This document shows, one piece after another, positions 28,895 through 34,080 of a DNA stretch of 34,080 bases (positions are counted from its first letter, which is position 1; each line of letters starts with the position of its first letter). The translations under genes were made by a program, and so were the position numbers. Source of the DNA: a virus; IMG/VR virus record IMGVR_UViG_3300028553_000100, positions 1-34,080 of that record; one strand, 5' to 3'. Under the pieces are notes generated by a model. That model searched no databases and was not told the origin of the DNA. It saw only the letters and a program-made list of their open reading frames with translations.

Positions 28895-29739
28895 GTTCCC
28901 CACTCATTTTTAAATAACGGTACTTGCAGTCTATCACTATAACGATAACCACGATTCATTGCTTCAATAGCAACATTCTTTGCATTTAGTTTATATAATG
29001 ACTCTACGCCACCGCATGGCATGAAGTATACAGGGCCTCTAAATCCACCATTGCGAAATTCTTTTACTGCTTTATCTGCTTCAAGTGCATCATCTTCTGT
29101 TGCTACTACAAACTTAAGATAAACAAAACCTACACTTTCATATTGACGAATAATACTAGGACAAATTGCTTCTTGCCACTTCTCGCCACTGATACTTAGT
29201 TTAGGACTAACACTAAATGTTAATGCATTCTTTTCTCTGTTAATCTTCCACTTCTGTAAATATATTGTGAGGTCTTGACTAAGTTCTTGTGTACCGTTAG
29301 TTTCGAATGTAATCTCTTTAAGACTTCTCATTTTTTCATTTGAAAGTAAGTCTGGATACGCTCTTTGCCATCCAAGAAGAGGTTCACCACCTGTGATAAC
29401 AAGGTGTTCATCCATCCAACGCTTGTGAGGAAGTATATCCATAATGCTGTCAACAATACTATCGGTAGCGATAACAGGACTAAGATGTTTAAAGCGAGGG
29501 TCCCAGCTTGCGTAACTATCACATCCTGTACTGACAAGCGGTAAGGATTTATAATCTGTATAATCTTCTGCTTTAATTGCAATAACATCTCTCTCACTAC
29601 TCATTTCTCCCTTAGGCATACCGAAGCCACCGCATGTAAAATTACATCCATATGTTCGTAAGAACACACTGGGAACACCCATGTATCTACCCTCACCTTG
29701 AATGCTATAAAATAATTCTGATACTTTTAAATGACTCAT
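28891..29739 (-). CDS. queE: 7-carboxy-7-deazaguanine synthase QueE (variant)
   Basis: A radical-SAM enzyme that turns 6-carboxytetrahydropterin into 7-carboxy-7-deazaguanine in the preQ0 pathway. Recognised by SELFYSIQGEGRYMGVPS, FLRTYGCNFTC and VITGGEPLLGW, all QueE landmarks, and a C-terminal domain with FETNGT and SVSPKLS. The 4Fe-4S ligands are unusual: Cys32 and Cys36 are in place, but the third, normally three residues later, appears at Cys73 (STGCDSYASWD), after an insert of about 36 residues. QueE variants with long inserts are known, so the protein is probably active. Its gene is in the operon that begins with QueD. Confidence 0.9.
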   Translation of the reverse strand: MSHLKVSELFYSIQGEGRYMGVPSVFLRTYGCNFTCGGFGMPKGEMSSERDVIAIKAEDYTDYKSLPLVSTGCDSYASWDPRFKHLSPVIATDSIVDSIMDILPHKRWMDEHLVITGGEPLLGWQRAYPDLLSNEKMRSLKEITFETNGTQELSQDLTIYLQKWKINREKNALTFSVSPKLSISGEKWQEAICPSIIRQYESVGFVYLKFVVATEDDALEADKAVKEFRNGGFRGPVYFMPCGGVESLYKLNAKNVAIEAMNRGYRYSDRLQVPLFKNEWGT

Positions 29740-29954
29740 TTGATTTTTATGTTGTAGTTGGTAAGGATGACTTCACCCCAAGTGCCGCCACCTTGTTTGT
29801 AAATGTGATTAACTTGTTTAGCACAATCACGTATAATTAATTCAGCAAATTTTTCAATAGATTCACTATCAGCAGTTTGACCTGCAAGTGATGCTCGTTT
29901 TAATGCCCAGTCAAACCCTGCTTCTTTTGCTAGTTCTTCTATTTTTTTGTTCAT
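29736..29954 (-). CDS. Small protein, FAEL-x5-C family (72 aa)
   Basis: Starts with a helical KIEELAKEAGFDWALKRASL and has EKFAELIIRDC, the counterpart of KKFAELLIKEC in the gene at 7654; this paralogous pair is about 22 kb apart. The start of QueE overlaps its stop (ATGA). Unknown function. Confidence 0.72.
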   Translation of the reverse strand: MNKKIEELAKEAGFDWALKRASLAGQTADSESIEKFAELIIRDCAKQVNHIYKQGGGTWGEVILTNYNIKIK

Positions 29955-29957
29955 TTA

Positions 29958-30149
29958 TTACCAATGACGTATAGTATTTGCTATAATGACACAACATGTT
30001 ATCACATGTAGCACCACCCAGAAAGTCTTTAGGAACAATGCAATCCTCGCTTCACCCAATGTAAGAATAGGAACATCAGGCCTGTCATCATCTGTATTAC
30101 CCATTAAATGGCCGGTTGCTCTTGCCCAAATTTTTTCTAAACTATTCAT
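29958..30149 (-). CDS. Single-TM hypothetical protein (63 aa)
   Basis: Starts at ATG 30149, chosen because AGGAAAAAC lies before it, and overlaps the stop of the upstream gene by 8 bases. Polar N-terminus (KIWARATGHLMGNTDDDRPD) and one C-terminal membrane segment (WVVLHVITCCVIIANTI). Function unknown. Confidence 0.66.
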   Translation of the reverse strand: MNSLEKIWARATGHLMGNTDDDRPDVPILTLGEARIALFLKTFWVVLHVITCCVIIANTIRHW

Positions 30150-30777
30150 GTTTTTCCTCAATAGAATAAAACCAATCATCTCCTGCACTCCATTTACGTG
30201 TACCATCTACTGTCCATAGATTTTGAGCCGCCTGAAAATCAGGAAATTTAGTTTCACCGGGAATCAAACTTTGATCGTACCACAAGCAACGGTTGTTAGG
30301 CTGACAAGCAAACTGTCCATTTTCTAACTTAATAAAATTAAACGATTTGTGTTCTTCTGCAACTTCAGTAAAGCCTGTGTCCACATCCATGCCGTCAGCA
30401 CAAAAGTCTACAGTAAACAAATAAGTTCCGTAATGCCATTCCTTGTCTTTACCTAGAAACTTAACACCTAAATTGCGTAATCCTATTTTTTCAATGATAG
30501 TAAAACGATACCCCATACAGTCCCAAAGCTGTAACATATCAATAGGTAACGTTGCTGTGTGGTCTTTTTTCCATACATAAGCGTGTATAGGTAGTTTATC
30601 ATACAATGCTCCGTAATTGGGTAATAAACTTTCAATACGAAATACTTGTCCACGCAATGCTTTAAGACTAACCCAGATGGCAGGTTCTAATTCTCCGTGC
30701 CCCTTTTCAAAGTTATAAAGAAATTCACGTTTTATCCAACACTTAATTGGTGGCAATGATCCTACAATGTAACTCAT
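30142..30777 (-). CDS. Conserved phage hypothetical protein (211 aa)
   Basis: Begins MSYIVGSLPPIKCWIKREFL and contains FEKGHGELEPAIWVSLKALR and ESLLPNYGALYDKLPIHAYV. I recognise this pattern from conserved unknown proteins of aquatic T4-like phages. Rich in aromatic residues; no enzyme motif. Its gene follows the aldolase gene by a single base and shares its mRNA. Confidence 0.75.
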   Translation of the reverse strand: MSYIVGSLPPIKCWIKREFLYNFEKGHGELEPAIWVSLKALRGQVFRIESLLPNYGALYDKLPIHAYVWKKDHTATLPIDMLQLWDCMGYRFTIIEKIGLRNLGVKFLGKDKEWHYGTYLFTVDFCADGMDVDTGFTEVAEEHKSFNFIKLENGQFACQPNNRCLWYDQSLIPGETKFPDFQAAQNLWTVDGTRKWSAGDDWFYSIEEKHE

Positions 30778-30778
30778 T

Positions 30779-31417
30779 TTAATATTTTCCTGATGCTAAT
30801 ACGATTTGACAAATATGTTCTAATCGTTCAATGTGTTCAAACGCACGCCAGGGGCTTGTGTCAATTGCTACTACTCCGTGTCCTTTAATACCTACAATGT
30901 CATAGGCAATGTTGCCTTTATTGTCTAATTGTAATTGATTATGGCATTGATCCGCAAGCTCTTGGCTAATGGGAGCCACATCCCTTACATTGGGTGCTAC
31001 CTTAGTGTAACGATTCAATTCTGGAAACGCACTACTGATAGTGCTTAAATCAATACCGGCGTGCATAGCGGCAATACAATAAGTAGGGTGTAAATGAACT
31101 ACAACTCTTACATCATCACTGTGTTGTCCTAGTCTCTTTTGCAATCCAAAATGCAAAGGCAATTCTCCACTAGGTCTCAATCCTTGGCTTATATCTGAAT
31201 AAGGAAGTTCTATCAACGACGGATCTTCTTGCCAAATCTGATCGATTATCCCAATCTTCTTAAACTGGTCGGGTTGCATCGTTTGCTTACGAACACCACT
31301 GGGTGTGATGTAGAAGTGGTCACGGTCGTGATGACGAATACTTACATTGCCATCACGACTGGTAATCCAGTTGCGTCTATATGCTTCAACTAATGTATCG
31401 CAAATTGTTTCTAACAT
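30779..31417 (-). CDS. Class II aldolase-family protein
   Basis: A 212-residue protein of the class II aldolase/adducin fold (fuculose-, rhamnulose- and ribulose-phosphate enzymes, MtnB). TSRDGNVSIR (19-28), ITPSG, RPSGELPLHF with Glu85, and the zinc ligands His108 and His110 in VVHLHP and His in EHIERLEH near the C-terminus are all present, so it should be active. Substrate cannot be told by sequence; it may act in the same sugar route as the epimerase and glycosyltransferase. AAAGGATAAAA precedes ATG 31417. Confidence 0.88.
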   Translation of the reverse strand: MLETICDTLVEAYRRNWITSRDGNVSIRHHDRDHFYITPSGVRKQTMQPDQFKKIGIIDQIWQEDPSLIELPYSDISQGLRPSGELPLHFGLQKRLGQHSDDVRVVVHLHPTYCIAAMHAGIDLSTISSAFPELNRYTKVAPNVRDVAPISQELADQCHNQLQLDNKGNIAYDIVGIKGHGVVAIDTSPWRAFEHIERLEHICQIVLASGKY

Positions 31418-31419
31418 TT

Positions 31420-31638
31420 TTATCCTTTATAATATTGTAACATACCTAGAAACCATACTGATGCCAGCATGCCAAAGTTTGCGGCACTAGGCCAATCTCT
31501 AGTACGTACGGCAGTTACCAACCAAGCGGCGTTGCCTACAAATAGTAGCTCAATGCCTATTATAGGATCTAGATTAAAACTAACTACTATGGCTCCTGCG
31601 AACATAATGCCAAAGCAAATCCATTTGATTATTGCCAT
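31420..31638 (-). CDS. Membrane protein with two to three TM segments (72 aa)
   Basis: Very hydrophobic: AIIKWICFGIMFAGAIVVSF, IIGIELLFVGNAAWLV and FGMLASVWFLGML. A start at ATG 31638, one base after the stop of the previous small gene, is preferred to an earlier TTG. Third member of a run of small membrane proteins; function unknown. Confidence 0.68.
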   Translation of the reverse strand: MAIIKWICFGIMFAGAIVVSFNLDPIIGIELLFVGNAAWLVTAVRTRDWPSAANFGMLASVWFLGMLQYYKG

Positions 31639-31639
31639 A

Positions 31640-31774
31640 TCAAGCCATTGTGATGGCAATAAAAGCCAACATAAAACTTAATACTGCTCCCACAATAGGA
31701 ATCACAACCGGTGCGTGTTTGGTTATATCTTCTAACCATTGTTCTGTTTCAGGTTCTTTATTCTCTTGGTTCAT
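31640..31774 (-). CDS. Small membrane protein (44 aa)
   Basis: ATG 31774 to TGA 31640. Acidic N-terminus (NQENKEPETEQWLEDI) and a C-terminal membrane segment (VVIPIVGAVLSFMLAFIAIT). It overlaps the previous small gene by 17 bases. Could insert in the inner membrane with its tail in the cytoplasm; unknown role. Confidence 0.66.
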   Translation of the reverse strand: MNQENKEPETEQWLEDITKHAPVVIPIVGAVLSFMLAFIAITMA

Positions 31775-31874
31775 CTTCTTTACTTAATCCATTTTTGTGT
31801 ATATCCCATAGTACTATTCCTACTACAGTTACCATTATTATTACGGCAATAATTTCATTAACAGTCATACTCAT
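31758..31874 (-). CDS. Small membrane protein (38 aa)
   Basis: ATG 31874 overlaps the stop of the upstream gene (ATGA). One N-terminal membrane helix (EIIAVIIMVTVVGIVLW) and a charged tail. Part of a tightly coupled run of membrane genes with unknown role. Confidence 0.64.
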   Translation of the reverse strand: MSMTVNEIIAVIIMVTVVGIVLWDIHKNGLSKEDEPRE

Positions 31875-32302
31875 GCTCCGTAATAAGTTTCTTTATCTTT
31901 TTCAGAATGTTTAGGTTCGTTCCAAACATTACGATTGTTCCATTCTTGTACTTTTTCAAGTCGTTGTTGTTCAGTAAGTTCGTCACAACGGCTACTGTAA
32001 TCTGGCATACGTAGCCAGTCTACTGTGCCACCGCGTGGACCATAAGTATTTTCTACTGAACGAAACACTGCCCAAGTAGCAAACACCATGCTAATGATAG
32101 CAATGTGTCCAATCATGTTGTAGCCGATAGTCAGTAGTTCACCAACGTAAAGACCAAACGCCAGACTCCAAAAACAGCCTAGTAGGATACTGAGAAAGTA
32201 TTTGACATATACGGGCGCATGACGCAGAGGATTCATATTAGGGTTTATAATATTCCAAGAGGAACGACTAATCAACCAAATGAATTTGAGTACACTAAAC
32301 AT
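31871..32302 (-). CDS. Conserved phage membrane protein (143 aa)
   Basis: Two membrane segments (FLSILLGCFWSLAFGLYVG and IGYNMIGHIAIISMVFATW) and a conserved end with WLRMPDYSSRCDELTEQQR. I recognise this from conserved unknown proteins of aquatic T4-like phages. Its start overlaps the QueD stop by one base (TAATG), so it is probably made with QueD. Function unknown; no link to pterin chemistry is visible. Confidence 0.75.
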   Translation of the reverse strand: MFSVLKFIWLISRSSWNIINPNMNPLRHAPVYVKYFLSILLGCFWSLAFGLYVGELLTIGYNMIGHIAIISMVFATWAVFRSVENTYGPRGGTVDWLRMPDYSSRCDELTEQQRLEKVQEWNNRNVWNEPKHSEKDKETYYGA

Positions 32303-32784
32303 TATGCAAACTCCCCGTCTTCCCTATGACCACTACGTCCTGCCATATTGCTATCAGTCTCACGTACCTCTACTCTGCAACACCAAACACGTTTAGCTTC
32401 TTCACTACCACAGTTGGGTAAGAAAATTGTGTTAATGTATTCGTATAAGAAGTCAGATATACCTTCACAACCAGTACGTTCTACTTCTGTAATCTTTGCT
32501 AGTTTCAATTCACCTAAACGCAATAGTTCATCACGCATAGGATCATCTTGTGCGACTAATAGAGTATGGTCAAACCATTCCTCTAGTTTATCTTTGAGGG
32601 GTCGTAATCCACCGAAGTCAGTTACCCAGTTACGTGCGTCTAATGTATCAGCTTCAAACTCAAAGTGAAAACTCATAGCATAGCCATGAATTAAATTACA
32701 ATGACTGTCAGCACGCCATTGACGATATGCAACAGGACCTATTTGTCTGTATGTTTTTGTTGAAAAGAATTTTTTGTTTGCCAT
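32302..32784 (-). CDS. queD: 6-carboxytetrahydropterin synthase QueD (variant)
   Basis: A T-fold enzyme (160 residues) converting dihydroneopterin triphosphate to 6-carboxytetrahydropterin. Landmarks: SHCNLIHGYAMSFHFEFEAD (27-46), WVTDFGGL (53-60), EWFDHTLLV (69-77) and VEVRET (138-143). By alignment with E. coli QueD the catalytic Cys27 corresponds to Cys29, and the Asp/His pair to Asp72/His73, with Glu142 in place. However, of the three zinc His (16, 31 and 33), only the second (His33) is clear; the third is Tyr35 (HGY instead of HGH) and the first has no obvious counterpart unless His28 replaces it. It heads the long operon ending in the epimerase. Promoter and ribosome-binding site (AGGAGAAATTC) are clear. 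Confidence 0.88.
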   Translation of the reverse strand: MANKKFFSTKTYRQIGPVAYRQWRADSHCNLIHGYAMSFHFEFEADTLDARNWVTDFGGLRPLKDKLEEWFDHTLLVAQDDPMRDELLRLGELKLAKITEVERTGCEGISDFLYEYINTIFLPNCGSEEAKRVWCCRVEVRETDSNMAGRSGHREDGEFA

Positions 32785-32802
32785 GAATTTCTCCTATGTT
32801 GT

Positions 32803-32831
32803 ATTATAGCATAGGCAGCAGAATTTGTAAA
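32803..32831 (-). promoter_or_regulatory. Sigma70-type promoter within an inverted repeat (queD operon)
   Basis: TTTACA (32826-32831), 17-base spacer, TATAAT (32803-32808) upstream of queD. CCTATG and CATAGG flank the -10 box as a perfect inverted repeat; the CATAGG arm also contains part of the ribosome-binding site (ATAGGAG). It may bind a repressor, or fold in the mRNA if transcription starts inside it. Confidence 0.78.
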
Positions 32832-32859
32832 GCGGGATGATGTCCAAAGACCGCTATAG

Positions 32860-33333
32860 TTATTTATTAAGAGTGTTAATAATCTGGGCATCAGCTACCC
32901 TTTTTCTTAAACTTGAACTACTGAAACTATGGTCACGTCCATTAAACACAAGTTCAATGCCACGTTCTCCACCTTCATATCTTCCGGTAAATTCTTTTTC
33001 TGCATATTCTACACCTAGTATGCGAACATCTACTGGTAGTATTAATAACAAGTCAATTAAGTCCTGTTCAGTTTGATAAACCACTACTTCATCAACATAG
33101 CGACAAGCCGCTAACTGAATTTGTCGTTCTACAATACTTTGAATGGGTTTATTCTTAGTATCAGGTCTATCGATAGTTGGATCAGTTTGTAATCCACAAA
33201 TCAAGTAATCACAATGATTCTTTGCCTCACTTAACATAGCAACGTGGCCTGCGTGTAGTAAGTCAAATGTGCTAAAAGTAATACCAATCTTTTTACCTTC
33301 TTGTTTAAGTTTTTTAATGTGGTTGAAAATCAT
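32860..33333 (-). CDS. Cytidylyltransferase-like nucleotidyltransferase (TagD type)
   Basis: A 157-residue enzyme of the HxGH nucleotidyltransferase superfamily. HAGH (27-30) is the ATP/CTP-binding motif and SFSSSSLRKRV near the C-terminus is the ISTTxLR-type motif. In this family are glycerol-3-phosphate cytidylyltransferase and ADP-heptose-type enzymes; the activated polyol or sugar here is unknown. ATG 33333 overlaps the stop of the preceding gene (ATGA); a GTG six codons earlier is less likely. May feed the sugar pathway of the queD operon. Confidence 0.86.
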   Translation of the reverse strand: MIFNHIKKLKQEGKKIGITFSTFDLLHAGHVAMLSEAKNHCDYLICGLQTDPTIDRPDTKNKPIQSIVERQIQLAACRYVDEVVVYQTEQDLIDLLLILPVDVRILGVEYAEKEFTGRYEGGERGIELVFNGRDHSFSSSSLRKRVADAQIINTLNK

Positions 33334-33566
33334 TTTGAAAGTGCTCTCCACATTTTAGTTTGGTCATGTTCTTTTAAAAATTCTTCTTCACCTGCAAACG
33401 TAGGACTATCAGACATAATTTCATCTAATAACCATTTTAATTTATGTAAATCTTTTTTGATTTCAAATTGATTGAAACCATCATTATAGTTACTATGAAG
33501 TTCTACACCACTCATATAGATTTGATGATGTACACTGTTGTAATCCATTTGTTTACGAAAGCCCAT
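33330..33566 (-). CDS. Hypothetical protein (78 aa)
   Basis: Contains a helical LHKLKWLLDEIMSDSP and an acidic EEEFLKEHDQTKMW end. Start and stop both overlap neighbours (TAATG and ATGA), so it is translated in series with FolE and the nucleotidyltransferase. No function assigned. Confidence 0.68.
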   Translation of the reverse strand: MGFRKQMDYNSVHHQIYMSGVELHSNYNDGFNQFEIKKDLHKLKWLLDEIMSDSPTFAGEEEFLKEHDQTKMWRALSK

Positions 33567-33763
33567 TATTGGTGTCCCTTGTGGATTAATTTATTTACAA
33601 TGTTAAGGTCAAACTGTAAATTCGTAATTTTATCTTTAAGAGATTGATATTCTGGACTAGACATATCACCGTCATTAGTAACAATATCTAAATACAAATT
33701 AGCAGCCTCTTCGTGGGCTTTTGTAATTTCTTGCTCTAGTAAAACTCGTCTATCTTTTAACAT
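33566..33763 (-). CDS. Small coiled-coil protein (65 aa)
   Basis: Two helices (RRVLLEQEITKAHEEAANLY and SLKDKITNLQFDLNIVNKLI) with heptad character. ATG 33763 overlaps the FolE stop by one base and is preferred to an upstream TTG. Function unknown. Confidence 0.68.
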   Translation of the reverse strand: MLKDRRVLLEQEITKAHEEAANLYLDIVTNDGDMSSPEYQSLKDKITNLQFDLNIVNKLIHKGHQ

Positions 33764-34080
33764 TATTTGCAACCTTTATTAGCAATTTGTAAGAACTCAC
33801 TACGTGCCGCGGGGTCTGATTTGAAACCTCCACCTAAACGACAAGTAACAGTACTACTACCTGTATCTTCTACACCGCGTGACTTAACACAATAATGCTG
33901 TGCATCAATCATAACTGCAACATCTTCTGTATCAAGGATGAACTGTAAGGTGTGAAAAATTTGCTCTGTTAACCTCTCTTGGATTTGAGGTCTTTTGCTA
34001 AAATATTCTACGATACGGTTTATCTTACTAAGCCCTAATACTTTTTGTTTAGGGACATAAGCTACAGTAGCCAATCCATC
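33763..34080 (-). CDS. folE: GTP cyclohydrolase I FolE, N-terminus outside window
   Basis: About 105 residues, open at the right edge. They match the C-terminal half of Fol[39 protein letters not shown] and [14 protein letters not shown], with His and Cys of the zinc site (Cys181 of E. coli) in HYC, ending [15 protein letters not shown]. FolE makes dihydroneopterin triphosphate from GTP, the first step of the preQ0 and folate pathways. With QueD and QueE nearby, preQ0 is the likely use. The gene is first in the unit before the nucleotidyltransferase. A normal protein of about 180-200 residues would need about 80-95 further residues outside the window. Confidence 0.93.
   Translation of the reverse strand, partial: DGLATVAYVPKQKVLGLSKINRIVEYFSKRPQIQERLTEQIFHTLQFILDTEDVAVMIDAQHYCVKSRGVEDTGSSTVTCRLGGGFKSDPAARSEFLQIANKGCK

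Noticed and set aside
1-34080. tRNA genes, CRISPR arrays, insertion sequences, att sites
   Set aside because: No cloverleaf-like segments, regularly spaced repeats, transposase genes or terminal inverted repeats were seen; all gaps are under about 100 bases and are explained by promoters, leaders or terminators.

Overview
This AT-rich window looks like part of a T4-like tailed phage (myovirus-type) genome from an uncultured, probably aquatic lineage. Genes are packed end to end, with dozens of 1-4 base stop/start overlaps, and there is no gene-free stretch longer than about 100 bases. It carries phage replication and repair genes (ATP-dependent DNA ligase, a T4 RNase H-like 5'-3' exonuclease, an SF2 helicase, UvdE), many small unknown proteins of the marine T4-like type, and both strong sigma70-type promoters (TTGACA-N17-TATAAT) and late-type TATAAATA elements like those read by the T4 gp55 system. 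A lipoprotein, signal peptides and a twin-arginine-like leader point to a Gram-negative host. No terminase, capsid or tail gene is inside the window, so the phage assignment rests on gene content and promoters. No tRNA gene or CRISPR array was seen.

Layout. Almost everything is on the minus strand and is read from right to left. (1) 1-8.9 kb: a promoter and small-protein operon containing DNA ligase, a gamma-glutamylcyclotransferase-like protein, acidic and zinc-ribbon proteins, small membrane peptides and a large membrane/coiled-coil protein, ending in a lipoprotein pair that has its own promoter; the leftmost gene runs off the window. (2) 8.9-13.1 kb: two genes served by a duplicated 48-bp promoter, then a late-type block with a sulfotransferase-like protein, a chain of four tiny overlapping genes, an SGNH hydrolase and an Ala/Lys/Pro-rich secreted protein. 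(3) 13.1-13.6 kb, plus strand: a phosphodiesterase-like protein whose catalytic residues all appear replaced. (4) 13.6-20 kb: small unknown proteins, two radical-SAM proteins and the 5'-3' exonuclease. (5) 20-24.2 kb: an EHIVP-motif protein, a helicase-HNH fusion, an unknown and UvdE. (6) 24.3-25.5 kb, plus strand: a Cys-rich DUF6321-like protein and an M48-like metalloprotease. (7) 25.5-32.8 kb: an operon that starts with QueD and runs through small membrane proteins, class II aldolase, QueE, a GT4 glycosyltransferase, a GIY-YIG protein and a sugar epimerase. (8) 32.9-34.1 kb: a cytidylyltransferase-like protein, two unknowns and the C-terminal half of FolE.

How the genes work together. FolE, QueD and QueE are three consecutive enzymes of the 7-deazaguanine (preQ0) pathway, which in phages usually feeds modified guanine into DNA or affects host tRNA/translation; QueC and a base-inserting enzyme are not in the window. 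The sulfotransferase, SGNH hydrolase, GT4, epimerase, aldolase and cytidylyltransferase suggest sugar metabolism or decoration of a surface or virion. The most notable observations are: three genes whose promoters place the transcription start on or next to the ATG (apparent leaderless mRNAs); a duplicated promoter-plus-leader; a chain of four tiny ATGA-coupled genes; a degenerate GDPD-like protein; QueD and QueE with non-standard metal-ligand spacing; and a gene with no usable ATG, GTG or TTG start.
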